DNA of 64,000 nucleotides from Paenibacillus agilis (GTDB taxonomy: Bacteria > Bacillota > Bacilli > Paenibacillales > Paenibacillaceae), in assembly GCF_007786455.1 (NCBI RefSeq), contig NZ_VNJK01000004.1:186001-250000 (forward strand). Direction: 5' to 3'. Positions 46,982-56,536 of this stretch are shown in pieces. Position 1 is the stretch's first letter; each line of letters starts with the position of its first letter. The translations under genes were made by a program, and so were the position numbers. A model generated the notes under the pieces. The model made no database searches, was not told where the DNA came from, and saw only the letters and a list, made by a program, of their open reading frames with translations.

Positions 46982-47128
46982 ATGACAGAATCATTTAAAG
47001 AGAACAAAGGAAATAAATATGCTCATCAACAAAATCATGCACATGATGTCATTATGAAAAATGTAAAGCATCCTGCGCAAAAAAATCCATGGGATGGCAG
47101 CAAGCGGGATAGCAGTAAAAAAGGATAG
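46982..47128 (+). CDS. small hydrophilic protein, 48 aa
   Basis: ATG with AGGAGG eight bases upstream. MTESFKENKGNKYAHQQNHA leads into a Lys/His/Gln-rich peptide ending in KKG. Composition resembles small acid-soluble spore-type or stress peptides but no family is recognised. Third of three small genes in a row; a terminator follows. Confidence 0.65.
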   Translation: MTESFKENKGNKYAHQQNHAHDVIMKNVKHPAQKNPWDGSKRDSSKKG

Positions 47129-47152
47129 TCTAAACAGAAAACCGATTATTTT

Positions 47153-47206
47153 GGGCAGCAGGCGAAGCGTTGCGTTCATGAAAGAGGCTGCGCCTGTTGC
47201 CTTTTC
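47153..47206 (+). terminator. terminator after the small-gene cluster
   Basis: GGCAGCAGGCG pairs with CGCCTGTTGCC, followed by TTTT. Confidence 0.8.
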
Positions 47207-47221
47207 ATACCTATCAAAGCA

Positions 47222-47518
47222 TTAATTTGCTTCCCGAAGAACTTTGACCCCCATAATGATGTTCCAGACAAATATAAAGAAAGACAGAATAGCTGCTAAA
47301 ATCGTAAAACCAAGGCTAACAACAAATTCTCCACCGAACAGGGAAATGAATACGAATACGATAAAAACAAAAGGAAGTAGCTGAGAAATTAGGGCATAAC
47401 CTGCATGCTTACGAGTATAACTATTATCGGCAATGAACAGTACGACAAGCGGTAACAGTACCCCTGCGAAAAAGATGCTGAAGTAACTTAAGGCGGCAAG
47501 TAAATGTTTGGAAGACAA
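47222..47518 (-). CDS. DUF4870-like small membrane protein
   Basis: 98 residues from a reverse TTG at 47518 (GAGGTGAT upstream); a GTG at 47527 is possible. Three to four hydrophobic spans: LLAALSYFSIFFAGVLLPLVVLFI, HAGYALISQLLPFVFIVFVFISLF, and a final FTILAAILSFFIFVWNIIMGV. Pattern and length fit DUF4870/Tic20-like proteins of unknown function. Confidence 0.75.
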   Translation of the reverse strand: MSSKHLLAALSYFSIFFAGVLLPLVVLFIADNSYTRKHAGYALISQLLPFVFIVFVFISLFGGEFVVSLGFTILAAILSFFIFVWNIIMGVKVLREAN

Positions 47519-47712
47519 AAGGATCACCTCTTTACTTTTTCTAAAAGTAGCATATGCGAATTAGGAACGTTTATTTTCTAGAGTTTACCCATTTTGGAGA
47601 GGTTGTAACAAAAGTAGAACTGTGAAAGTGATGGGTTCCAGAAGGGTTTGCATGTATAAATAAGCGCACATCTTGGAGATAAAACACAAAAAAGGAAGGG
47701 GAAGCCCCTCCC

Positions 47713-48165
47713 TTAGTCTATTCCGTTTATTTTCCATGCACCTTTTTTATTACAAGAAATAAAATAAACGGAATATCCTTCGATTACTTCGTTTGTTTTT
47801 AAACTTCTGGAAGTTCTTTTTATTGCCACGTATCCTTGAGTTTGTTTCATATCCCTGAACTCGTGCAATTCATTCTTTAGAACTTCGTATGAAGGAAGTC
47901 TGTAATCTTGATTATGAAATAATTTTTTGAAGTTCGTTTCGTCTTTGTTGTTTACATACTTAGCGTGCAAATTAACGAGCTTAATCATTTCTTTTTCGGT
48001 GCCTTCATATTTACTTTCGTCAAGAGGAGTAAATTGAAATTCAGTTTGTACTGGAGTTGAAGGCTTTTCTCCTTGTACCTTCTCGATTGATGGAGTAGTT
48101 TCTTTTTGACTACAACCGCTCAATAAGACAACAGCAGCAATAGCGGCAGTGCATAGCCTTTTCAT
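47713..48165 (-). CDS. putative lipoprotein, unknown
   Basis: 150 residues from reverse ATG 48165 with AGGAGGA upstream. Signal peptide MKRLCTAAIAAVVLLSGCSQ with lipobox L-S-G-C. The mature part is acidic and polar, ending with a NTF2-like-looking stretch (VEGYSVYF-type). Not assigned. A G/C-rich hairpin with T tail overlaps its 3' end at 47689-47716. Confidence 0.75.
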   Translation of the reverse strand: MKRLCTAAIAAVVLLSGCSQKETTPSIEKVQGEKPSTPVQTEFQFTPLDESKYEGTEKEMIKLVNLHAKYVNNKDETNFKKLFHNQDYRLPSYEVLKNELHEFRDMKQTQGYVAIKRTSRSLKTNEVIEGYSVYFISCNKKGAWKINGID

Positions 48166-48310
48166 AAAATTTCCTCCTATACTGCGGCTAATAATGCTCA
48201 ATAATAGAGGGTTGATTTTAAGCCAGGGAATAGCTTGTGTAGAAAATGTGTAAAATGATTTCAGTTTCTATCGTTTTCAAACGTGATGTTCTGGGTAAGG
48301 TATAGATATA

Positions 48311-48354
48311 AAAAATCCCCAGAACCCTTGGTAAATAAGGATTTCTGGGGATTT
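48311..48354 (-). terminator. terminator of the tRNA-Arg gene
   Basis: AAATCCCCAGAA pairs with TTCTGGGGATTT; on the minus strand it runs into TTTTTAT. It is 36 bp downstream of the tRNA. Confidence 0.8.
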
Positions 48355-48389
48355 GATGTATGAATCAATCTGCGTTAAAATTAAATAAC

Positions 48390-48466
<77 letters not shown>

Positions 48467-48666
48467 AAATAATAACAACATCACTGATAATATCAAAAAA
48501 TGAGAACTGATGCAACAGTTTTAGCTATCTTTTTTTCTTTCAATTTGTTACAAATGCAAAACAGTGTAATGTCAGCAGTGTCCCAGTGTATGGTATAATG
48601 AACAAGCCCGACAATGAAGAAGGGGACCATGTGGCCTGAACAGCTGACTAGCTGACAAGAAGGTAG

Positions 48667-49599
48667 GTGCTACTTATTACGGAACATAATCAATCGAAAC
48701 CGAATGTCGTATTGTTTCCAAAAACGTACGAATATTATCAAATGGAATTGACGCGTATGCTTGAGTCTGAGCGTTATGCCGAGGCTGTTGCGTTGTTAAA
48801 GTTCCTATTGCAATGCAGTGGAGACAATGAAGAGAGCCGTGTAGAATGGCAAGCGCTGCTCGAATGGCTGCTGCAAGCTTTCCCATACCTGCAAGATGAG
48901 ACAGAACAACCTTCTATACATAATATTCAACAAGCGGAAGAAGATGTGTCTGAGCAAGATGTGATTCGCTCACAAGTGTTAGAGAAACAGCAAATGGATG
49001 AGCAATACATAGCGAAGATGCTTGAACGGTTGCAGGAAACTCCCTTTGATGAAAGAAAATGGTTCATATTGGAGCAACTGACCGTGGCAGAAGATGCTAA
49101 CTTAAATGATGAACTGATCTATTTGTTGGAAACGAAGAAACTGCATCCCATTGTTCAGTTCGGGATTTTACAGACACTTTGCAAGCGAGGAATGACAGGT
49201 GCTGTTACCTTCTATCGTGGGAGTGAGCAGTGTGTAGTAGATATTGAACATACGCCTCTCGATTATGCCTCATATCCTTCAGCCATATTAGCGCCAGCAG
49301 AGCGGGTGCATGAGGTTGTTGCGCTTCGTGAACCATCAATTGCCTACTTCGCTCAAGAAATATGGCATCAATTTATAAAGGCTATCTATGGTACGTCGCA
49401 GTATGAGCAATTGCGTAGTGGCACAGAGGCTGAGGCGAATGCTTGGGCTGCTGCACTTCATCGTATAGTAGCTGGGCTGCTTCAACTTCAAGAGGAAGAA
49501 TCGGTAGTAAAGCAAATTTATCATATTAACAGTGATTCACGTATCGTTTATGAACAGGCATTACGATCGTTGGCTAAGTCGTTTCGAGCAGAATCTTGA
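48667..49599 (+). CDS. unknown helical protein in the ysoA position, 310 aa
   Basis: GTG start close after AAGAAGGTAG. Repeated helical segments (YYQMELTRMLESERYAEAVALLKFLLQCS, WQALLEWLLQAFPYL, YIAKMLERLQETPFDERKWFILEQL, PIVQFGILQTLCKRG), suggesting a TPR-like solenoid. In Bacillus subtilis the TPR gene ysoA lies at this place upstream of tig; homology cannot be proven here by eye. A TATAAT sits at 48594. Confidence 0.75.
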   Translation: MLLITEHNQSKPNVVLFPKTYEYYQMELTRMLESERYAEAVALLKFLLQCSGDNEESRVEWQALLEWLLQAFPYLQDETEQPSIHNIQQAEEDVSEQDVIRSQVLEKQQMDEQYIAKMLERLQETPFDERKWFILEQLTVAEDANLNDELIYLLETKKLHPIVQFGILQTLCKRGMTGAVTFYRGSEQCVVDIEHTPLDYASYPSAILAPAERVHEVVALREPSIAYFAQEIWHQFIKAIYGTSQYEQLRSGTEAEANAWAAALHRIVAGLLQLQEEESVVKQIYHINSDSRIVYEQALRSLAKSFRAES

Positions 49600-49659
49600 C
49601 GAATTATAGCGATGCTTGACAACACAGCTTTAGGCACACATAATGGCAAAGGTGTTGCC

Positions 49660-49688
49660 TTGAAAAACACTATAGCTTCGGCTATAAT
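49660..49688 (+). promoter_or_regulatory. sigma-A promoter of tig
   Basis: TTGAAA (49660) and TATAAT (49683) are 17 bp apart. TATAGC-TTCG-GCTATA, an inverted repeat, covers the spacer end and most of the -10 box. Confidence 0.78.
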
Positions 49689-49758
49689 GTAATGGTTATT
49701 TCAAGAACGTGTAAGCTATGATCTAGCTATGTGATCTTTTTGGAGGGGAAGGCATAAA

Positions 49759-51039
49759 ATGAAAGCAACTTGGGAAAAAATAGAGAGTAACGTTGGTGTC
49801 CTTGAAGTTGAAGTTAACGCAGAGCGCGTAACAGAAGCTTTGGATCAAGCATTTAAGAAAGTTCAGAAGCGTGCAAGCGTTCCTGGCTTCCGTAAAGGTA
49901 AAGTGCCTCGCACAATTTTCGAAGCAAAATACGGTGTAGAGAGCCTCTACCAAGACGCAATCGACATCTTGCTGCCTAAAGCATACGCTGAAGCAGTAAA
50001 AGAAGCGGCGATTCAACCTGTAGATCAACCAGAGGTTGATGTTGAGCAATTCGCAAAAGGCGAAACGTTCAAGTTCAAAGCTAAAGTAACTGTAAAGCCT
50101 GAAGTAAAATTGGGCGACTACAAAGGTCTTAACGTGGAGCAGCAATCCGCGGAAGTAACAGAAGAAGATATGAACGCTGAATTGGAGCGTTTGCAACAGC
50201 GTCATGCTGAGCTTGTAATCGTTGACGAAGATACTGCGAAGAGCGGTGACACAGTTGTTATCGACTTCGAAGGATTCGTTGATGGTGAAGCATTCGAAGG
50301 TGGACAAGCAGAGCGTTACAGCTTGGAGCTTGGTTCTAACTCCTTCATTCCTGGCTTCGAAGACCAATTGGTGGGTCTTGGAACTGGCGACTTCAAAGAT
50401 GTTGAAGTTACATTCCCAGAGCACTACCATGCTGAGAACCTTGCAGGCAAGCCTGCTTTGTTCAAAGTAAAATTGCATGAAATCAAGCGCAAGCAGCTTC
50501 CAGTATTGGATGATGAGTTCGCTAAAGATGTGAGCGAGTTCGAAACGCTTGATGAGTACAAAGCTGATTTGAGCAAGCAGCTCCAAGAACGCAAAGATCG
50601 TGAAGCACAAGCAGCACGTGAAGCGGCAGTAGTTGAAGCAGTATCTGCTAAAGCTGAAGTTGAGATTCCACGTTCCATGATCGAATCCGAGATTCAACAC
50701 ATGGTTAAAGATCTTGACAACCGCCTGCGTATGCAAGGTATGAACATGGATATGTTCTTGACTCTTTCTGGCCAAACAATTGCTGATCTTCGTGAGCAAA
50801 TGCAGAAAGAAGCAGACGTTCGTGTTAAAAACAACCTCGTTCTTGAGCAAGTTGCGAAGGCTGAAAGCCTAGCTATCTCTGATGAAGAGCTAGCAGAAGA
50901 GCTTGAAAAGATGGGACAAGCTTACCAACGTCCTGCGGATGAAATCCGTACGATCTTGGAAAAGAACGGTACTATCAACAACCTTCGTGAGGAAGCGCTG
51001 CTTCGCAAGACAATCAAGTTTCTTGCTGACAACAACTAA
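49759..51039 (+). CDS. tig: trigger factor
   Basis: 426 residues, TGGAGGGGAAGG upstream. Ribosome-binding N-terminal domain with the RASVPGFRKGKVPR signature (residues ~34-46), FKBP-type prolyl isomerase domain (DTVVIDFEGFVDGEAFEGG...SFIPGFEDQLVG), then the helical chaperone arm domain to the end. Ribosome-associated folding factor. Placed ahead of clpP-clpX. Confidence 0.98.
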   Translation: MKATWEKIESNVGVLEVEVNAERVTEALDQAFKKVQKRASVPGFRKGKVPRTIFEAKYGVESLYQDAIDILLPKAYAEAVKEAAIQPVDQPEVDVEQFAKGETFKFKAKVTVKPEVKLGDYKGLNVEQQSAEVTEEDMNAELERLQQRHAELVIVDEDTAKSGDTVVIDFEGFVDGEAFEGGQAERYSLELGSNSFIPGFEDQLVGLGTGDFKDVEVTFPEHYHAENLAGKPALFKVKLHEIKRKQLPVLDDEFAKDVSEFETLDEYKADLSKQLQERKDREAQAAREAAVVEAVSAKAEVEIPRSMIESEIQHMVKDLDNRLRMQGMNMDMFLTLSGQTIADLREQMQKEADVRVKNNLVLEQVAKAESLAISDEELAEELEKMGQAYQRPADEIRTILEKNGTINNLREEALLRKTIKFLADNN

Positions 51040-51050
51040 TCACATACAAG

Positions 51051-51115
51051 CCGAGGGTTAAACCTCGGCACAACATGACAAGGCACGTCAATCACGTATT
51101 GCGTGCCTTGTTTTT
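51051..51115 (+). terminator. double hairpin terminator after tig
   Basis: GCCGAGGGTTAAACCTCGGC is a first hairpin. ACAAGGCACG with CGTGCCTTGT followed by TTTTT is the second and stronger one. The remaining stretch to 51402 holds no gene. Confidence 0.88.
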
Positions 51116-51402
51116 CCTCCTTTTTATAGGCGCTTCTCCTAATGAGTATGTATAGCGTCTTTTATCATATCGTTTGACTCCATTGAAAACAGTGTACATA
51201 TTTAATAGGTTCTTGGTTCATGAACAAACCACGAATATTGCTGGATGTTCCGCCAGCTGAGCGATTCCTTTGTACTTTTGAGGATTGAGACTAAATACAT
51301 AACATAGCGTCATACACTGTAATAATGGTGTGCATATGACATTGATTACGGAACGTGATAAAATAAGCTAGTATAGCCTGATAAAGAAAAGAGGTCGGTA
51401 CC

Positions 51403-51996
51403 ATGAATTTGATTCCTATGGTCATCGAGCAGACCAATCGGGGCGAACGCTCATATGACATTTACTCCCGATTACTGAAAGACCGCATCATCTTCCTAGG
51501 AAGCGCAATTGATGATGATGTTGCTAATAGCATTATTGCTCAATTGCTGTTTTTGGAAGCAGACGATCCAGAAAAGGATATTCACTTATACATCAACTCA
51601 CCAGGTGGTTCAGTTACAGCTGGGCTTGGTATATTGGATACAATGCAACATATTAAGCCTGACGTATCTACGATCTGTGTGGGGTTGGCTGCAAGCATGG
51701 GCTCATTGCTGCTTACAGCAGGAGCGCCTGGTAAGCGTTTTGCGTTGCCTAATGCCGAAGTAATGATACACCAACCGCTTGGTGGTGTTCGAGGGCAAGC
51801 TACAGATATTAAAATTCATGCGGATTGGATCATTAAGACGAAGCAGAAGCTGAATCAGATCTATGTTGACCGTACAGGCCAGCCGTATGATAAGATTGAC
51901 CGCGATACAGATCGCGATTACTTTATGAGTGCGGATGAAGCAAAAGAATACGGCCTTATAGACGCTGTAATTCATTCCGGCACGGCTTTGAAGTAA
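51403..51996 (+). CDS. clpP: ClpP protease subunit
   Basis: 197 residues. Serine protease triad visible: Ser in [11 protein letters not shown], His in MIHQPLGG, Asp in [11 protein letters not shown]-terminal [24 protein letters not shown] forms the pore loop. Works with ClpX, the next gene. Having clpP beside clpX is the proteobacterial and clostridial order; in Bacillus subtilis they are apart. Confidence 0.98.
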   Translation: MNLIPMVIEQTNRGERSYDIYSRLLKDRIIFLGSAIDDDVANSIIAQLLFLEADDPEKDIHLYINSPGGSVTAGLGILDTMQHIKPDVSTICVGLAASMGSLLLTAGAPGKRFALPNAEVMIHQPLGGVRGQATDIKIHADWIIKTKQKLNQIYVDRTGQPYDKIDRDTDRDYFMSADEAKEYGLIDAVIHSGTALK

Positions 51997-52009
51997 GGAG
52001 GGAAGCGCA

Positions 52010-53263
52010 TTGTTCAAATTTAACGAAGAAAAAGGCCAGTTGAAATGCTCCTTTTGCGGCAAGTCTCAAGAACAAGTACGCAAGTTGGTAGCGGGTCCTG
52101 GTGTATATATTTGTGATGAGTGTATCGAGCTTTGCAATGAAATTGTAGAAGAAGAACTCGGTCACGAAGAAGAGGTAGATCTTAAAGATATTCCAAAACC
52201 AAAGGAAATTCGTGGGATTCTTGATCAATATGTTATTGGCCAAGATCAAGCGAAGAAATCTTTGTCTGTTGCAGTGTATAACCACTACAAGCGCATTAAC
52301 TCCCAGAGCAAGATTGAGGATGTAGAGCTGCAAAAGAGTAATATTTTGCTCGTTGGTCCTACTGGTTCTGGTAAGACGTTGCTTGCGCAAACGATGGCTA
52401 AGATTCTTAACGTGCCATTTGCTATCGCAGATGCAACTTCTTTGACGGAAGCAGGCTACGTAGGTGAGGATGTTGAGAACATCCTGTTGAAACTTATCCA
52501 AGCTGCGGACTACGATGTTGAGAAGGCAGAGCGCGGAATCATTTACATCGATGAGATTGATAAAGTTGCTCGTAAATCCGAGAACCCATCTATCACTCGT
52601 GATGTTTCCGGTGAAGGCGTTCAGCAGGCATTATTGAAAATTCTTGAAGGTACGGTTGCATCTGTTCCACCGCAAGGCGGACGCAAGCATCCACATCAAG
52701 AATTCATTCAAATTGATACAACAAATATTTTGTTCATCTGCGGTGGTGCGTTTGATGGCCTAGAGCAATTAATCAAGCGCCGCGTAGGTAAGAAAATTAT
52801 CGGTTTCAACGCAGCAGAAGGCGGACAAAAGGATCTCAAGCCGGGTGAATATTTGTCCATGACGTTGCCAGAAGACTTACTTAAATTCGGTCTAATCCCT
52901 GAATTCGTAGGTCGTCTACCGGTAATCTCCACGTTGGAGCCGTTGGATGAAGAAACGCTTGTACGTATTTTGAGCGAGCCTAAGAACGCTTTGACGAAGC
53001 AGTATCAGAAGCTGCTGGAAATGGACAATGTGAAGCTTGAATTCGAAGCAGGTGCATTGGAAGCTATTTCTCGCGAAGCGATCAAGCGTAACACGGGTGC
53101 ACGCGGACTACGTGCGATTATTGAAGGGATTATGCTGGATGTCATGTATGAAGTGCCATCCCGTGAAGATATTACAACTTGTGTAATTACAGAGCAAGTT
53201 GTGCGTGAACGAATCATTCCGGAACTAACAACGGAACAGAACAAAAAGGAAGAGAGCGCATAA
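52010..53263 (+). CDS. clpX: ClpX ATPase, unfoldase of ClpXP
   Basis: 417 residues, TTG start with AAGGAGGGAAG upstream. Zinc-binding domain [23 protein letters not shown], Walker [13 protein letters not shown], Walker [13 protein letters not shown], and the IGF loop (KKIIGFNA) that docks ClpP. 13 bp after clpP, so co-expressed. Confidence 0.98.
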   Translation: MFKFNEEKGQLKCSFCGKSQEQVRKLVAGPGVYICDECIELCNEIVEEELGHEEEVDLKDIPKPKEIRGILDQYVIGQDQAKKSLSVAVYNHYKRINSQSKIEDVELQKSNILLVGPTGSGKTLLAQTMAKILNVPFAIADATSLTEAGYVGEDVENILLKLIQAADYDVEKAERGIIYIDEIDKVARKSENPSITRDVSGEGVQQALLKILEGTVASVPPQGGRKHPHQEFIQIDTTNILFICGGAFDGLEQLIKRRVGKKIIGFNAAEGGQKDLKPGEYLSMTLPEDLLKFGLIPEFVGRLPVISTLEPLDEETLVRILSEPKNALTKQYQKLLEMDNVKLEFEAGALEAISREAIKRNTGARGLRAIIEGIMLDVMYEVPSREDITTCVITEQVVRERIIPELTTEQNKKEESA

Positions 53264-53334
53264 TAACGCTTGAATCTAGCAGGGGCAGCCGCCTGTACAG
53301 CGAGTTTGAATGTAAATAGGTGGTTGTCTCAGCT

Positions 53335-53358
53335 AAAGCGCCGCTAGGCGCTTTTCCG
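53335..53358 (+). terminator. hairpin between clpX and ispG
   Basis: AAAGCGCC-GCTA-GGCGCTTTTCC, an 8 bp stem with T tail, 29 bp before ispG. Confidence 0.7.
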
Positions 53359-53386
53359 TTGTTATCCGAATTGGGAGAGAATAAAC

Positions 53387-54487
53387 ATGTATCTACGACA
53401 TCAGACGAGACCTGTACAAGTCGGGAATGTAACGATTGGTGGTAATAACGAGGTCATCATTCAAAGTATGTGTACGACGAAGACGGCAGACGTTGAAGCG
53501 ACCGTTGCTGAAATTCTCCGATTGGAGGAGGCAGGGTGTCAAGTCGTACGCGTTACCGTGAACAATGAAGAAGCGGCAGATGCGATTAAAGAAATTAAGA
53601 AGCGTATCAATATCCCGCTTGTTGCGGATATTCACTTCGATTATCGCTTGGCGCTTAAGGCGATTGAAAACGGCATCGACAAGGTACGTATCAATCCTGG
53701 TAACATTGGCCGTCGCGAGAAGGTTGAGGCGGTTGTAAAAGCGTGTAAAGAACGTGGAATTCCGATTCGTATCGGTGTAAATGCCGGTTCGTTGGAAAAT
53801 CACTTGTTAGAAAAATACGGATACCCTACGCCTGAAGCTATGGTTGAAAGTGCATTGTTCCACATTGGCATTCTGGAGGAGTTGGATTTCCACGATATTA
53901 TCGTCTCCTTGAAAGCTTCTGATGTGCCGATGGCAATTGCTGCTTATTCCAAAGCTTCCGAGGTAATTAAGTATCCGCTTCACTTGGGGATCACTGAAGC
54001 AGGAACATTGTTCTCAGGTACATGTAAGAGTGCCGCAGGAATTGGGGCGCTGCTGTCATTGGGATTGGGCTCAACCGTTCGTATCAGCTTGAGCGCAGAT
54101 CCGGTGGAGGAAGTAAAGGTTGCGCGTGAGATTCTCAAGTCGTTTGGCTTGATTTCAAATGCAGCTACGCTTGTATCCTGTCCGACATGTGGACGCTTGG
54201 ATATTGATTTGTTCTCCATTGCTAATGAAGTGGAAGAGTACATTGCAAACGTTAAGGTGCCGATCAAAGTATCCGTGCTTGGCTGTGCTGTAAATGGTCC
54301 TGGTGAAGCGCGTGAAGCTGATATCGGGATTGCTGGTGCAAGAGGGGAAGGATTACTGTTCCGCTATGGCCAAATGATTCGCAAAGTACCTGAAGCTGAT
54401 ATGGTTGAAGAGTTAAAAAAGGAAATTGACATTATCGTAGCCGAATATGAGCGTACAGGTAAAATCCCTGGGCGTGATAGACACTAA
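53387..54487 (+). CDS. ispG: 4-hydroxy-3-methylbut-2-enyl diphosphate synthase (IspG)
   Basis: 366 residues, TGGGAGAGA upstream. N-terminal TIM-barrel with [17 protein letters not shown] and [13 protein letters not shown]-terminal [4Fe-4S] domain with [12 protein letters not shown] and [22 protein letters not shown]-pathway isoprenoid step. Followed by its own terminator. Confidence 0.97.
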   Translation: MYLRHQTRPVQVGNVTIGGNNEVIIQSMCTTKTADVEATVAEILRLEEAGCQVVRVTVNNEEAADAIKEIKKRINIPLVADIHFDYRLALKAIENGIDKVRINPGNIGRREKVEAVVKACKERGIPIRIGVNAGSLENHLLEKYGYPTPEAMVESALFHIGILEELDFHDIIVSLKASDVPMAIAAYSKASEVIKYPLHLGITEAGTLFSGTCKSAAGIGALLSLGLGSTVRISLSADPVEEVKVAREILKSFGLISNAATLVSCPTCGRLDIDLFSIANEVEEYIANVKVPIKVSVLGCAVNGPGEAREADIGIAGARGEGLLFRYGQMIRKVPEADMVEELKKEIDIIVAEYERTGKIPGRDRH

Positions 54488-54524
54488 CAGATGCGGGTGC
54501 ATTGCGCGCCCAGTCTGCTAGAGG

Positions 54525-54567
54525 ACAGGCCGTACACTGTAAACTACAGTTGTACGGCCTGTTTATT
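54525..54567 (+). terminator. terminator of ispG
   Basis: ACAGGCCGTAC-ACTGTA pairs with TACAG-TTGTACGGCCTGT, followed by TTATTT. Confidence 0.85.
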
Positions 54568-54812
54568 TGGTTAATTTTGTTGATGACAAGGTGTTTCTGG
54601 TATCATTTGTTAGGTTAATTAACATATGTAGCGCCGTAATAGGAGTAAAAAAGTACACAGAAAAGCACATACTAAGGGGTATCTTCTGCTTCTAAATTAA
54701 GCTAAACATCAAGACATGCATAAATTTAACGATGTATTCCAAGAAAATGATGCCAAATGATTAAAAAATTCTATCATAAGTATCACTTTTATTTATTTTA
54801 CTTTATTAAAGG

Positions 54813-54865
54813 ATCAGGTAAAATTAATTTATTAGTTATGTTAAGAAAGTTAACATATACCTGAT
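54813..54865 (+). promoter_or_regulatory. nested inverted repeats in the leader of the AGCS symporter
   Basis: ATCAGGTA (54813) pairs with TACCTGAT (54858); inside, ATGTTAA (54838) pairs with TTAACAT (54850). It ends 36 bp before the ATG and could hide or expose the start region or bind a regulator. The rest of 54568-54901 is AT-rich and shows no gene; no glycine riboswitch or T-box was recognised. Confidence 0.45.
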
Positions 54866-54901
54866 TCATCAAGAATGTCATCGAGAGAAAGGGTGCGATA
54901 T

Positions 54902-56338
54902 ATGTTAGATACTTTGGAATCATGGATTGTTCTATTTAATGATAAGTGGTACCTCATGCTGATCTTTATTCTCGTCGGCGCAGGACTTTGGTTTTCTTTC
55001 AATACTGGTTTCATTCAAGTACGAACCGTTAAAGAAATTTTCCGTCTATTCAAGGTTCGTGAACGAAACCCTAATGATGATGAAGAAGATACGACAACGC
55101 CTAATAAGAAAAAAGGTGTATCCTCTTTCCAAGCCTTTGCGATGAGTACAGCATCCCGAGTTGGTATTGGTAACTTAGCTGGCGTTGCGATTGCCATTAA
55201 GACAGGTGGTCCTGGTGCAGTATTTTGGATGTGGGTTATTGCCATCATCGGAGCTTCATCTGCATTTATTGAGTCTACACTAGCTCAAGTGTACAAAGTA
55301 AAAGACGGGCAGGCATTCCGCGGTGGTCCAGCTTACTATATGGAAAAAGCGCTTAATGCGCGCTGGCTGGGTGTTGTGTTTGCTGTTCTAATTATGATCA
55401 CTTATGGCTTTGTGTTTAACTCGGTGCAGGCGAATACAGTAACAGCTGCTTTTAGTGATTTGTTCACGATTGAACCGATTACGATGGGGATTATTCTAGC
55501 TGTTATTACGATGATTACGATCTTTGGCGGAGTACAGCGTATTGCAAAAGTATCTGCTACAGTCGTACCGATCATGGCATTAGCATATATCGGAATAGCA
55601 CTTTATATCGTTGCAGTGAACTATACACAAATTCCTGCTGTATTTAGCTCCATTATTATGAATGCATTTGGTTGGGAAGAGGCAGTTGGCGGCGGTATCG
55701 GTGCTGCAATCATGAACGGTATCAAACGAGGCTTGTTCTCGAATGAAGCGGGTATGGGTAGTGCGCCGAATGCGGCAGCAACAGCGACTGTAAGTCATCC
55801 AGTTAAGCAAGGTATTATTCAATCCTTCGGTGTATTTGTGGATACATTGCTTGTATGTAGCTCGACTGCATTTATTATCTTGTTCTCTGGTGCACATTTG
55901 TCTACAGAAACAGATGGTATTCAGTTGACTCAAGTTGCACTCGCATCACAAATTGGTCCATGGGCAGAATACTTTATCGCATTTGCAATCTTCCTGTTCG
56001 CGTTCACGTCCTTGATAGGTAACTACTATTACGGGCAAAGTAACATCGAGTTTATTACAAAGAAAAAAGGCTGGCTGTTGACGTACCGTATTGTTGTAGT
56101 GGCAATGGTGCTCGTTGGATCTGTCGCAAAAATTTCTTTGGTATGGAACTTGGCAGATACGTTTATGGGCTTCATGGCATTTATTAACCTTATCGCTATT
56201 TTGCTGCTTGGTAAGGTGGCATTCAAAGTGTTGGAAGATTATAATCGTCAACGCAAGGCTGGAAAAGAGCCTGTATTCTATGCGGACTCGATCCCTGGTC
56301 TTAAAAATACGGAATGCTGGGAGCGCAAGAAAGCATAA
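54902..56338 (+). CDS. sodium:alanine/glycine symporter (AGCS family, AlsT-like)
   Basis: 478 residues from ATG 54902. Many membrane spans and the family motifs GIGNLAGVAIAIKTGGPGAVFWMW, RGGPAYYMEKAL, NGIKRGLFSNEAGMGSAPNAAATA (AGCS signature) and FTSLIGNYYYGQSNIEF. Sodium-driven amino-acid uptake, substrate Ala, Gly or Gln. Bracketed by terminators, a single-gene unit. Confidence 0.95.
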   Translation: MLDTLESWIVLFNDKWYLMLIFILVGAGLWFSFNTGFIQVRTVKEIFRLFKVRERNPNDDEEDTTTPNKKKGVSSFQAFAMSTASRVGIGNLAGVAIAIKTGGPGAVFWMWVIAIIGASSAFIESTLAQVYKVKDGQAFRGGPAYYMEKALNARWLGVVFAVLIMITYGFVFNSVQANTVTAAFSDLFTIEPITMGIILAVITMITIFGGVQRIAKVSATVVPIMALAYIGIALYIVAVNYTQIPAVFSSIIMNAFGWEEAVGGGIGAAIMNGIKRGLFSNEAGMGSAPNAAATATVSHPVKQGIIQSFGVFVDTLLVCSSTAFIILFSGAHLSTETDGIQLTQVALASQIGPWAEYFIAFAIFLFAFTSLIGNYYYGQSNIEFITKKKGWLLTYRIVVVAMVLVGSVAKISLVWNLADTFMGFMAFINLIAILLLGKVAFKVLEDYNRQRKAGKEPVFYADSIPGLKNTECWERKKA

Positions 56339-56406
56339 CGAATTGAAACCATTACAATTTCATATTTCATCGTGTGAATAATGAGATATTCACATGACTT
56401 ATAAGG

Positions 56407-56457
56407 AATCCGGTGAAGGGCAATACTACCAAGTATTGAACCACACCGGATTTTTTT
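56407..56457 (+). terminator. terminator of the AGCS gene
   Basis: AATCCGGTG pairs with CACCGGATT and the inner CAATACT with AGTATTG; seven T follow. Confidence 0.9.
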
Positions 56458-56536
56458 GTATGCCGTGAAATGGGTCTTGAGGTTGTTCAGTGCTGCAACA
56501 GAGCTGCGAACATGCACTTAAAGGAGGAGTAACACG

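Noticed and set aside
49723-50850. 375-codon open frame on the minus strand opposite tig
   Set aside because: It is fully antisense to trigger factor, lacks a plausible ribosome binding site and has a Cys/Phe-rich composition typical of reverse-frame shadows.
54488-54901. glycine riboswitch or T-box before the AGCS symporter
   Set aside because: No conserved blocks of either class are present; only inverted repeats were found.
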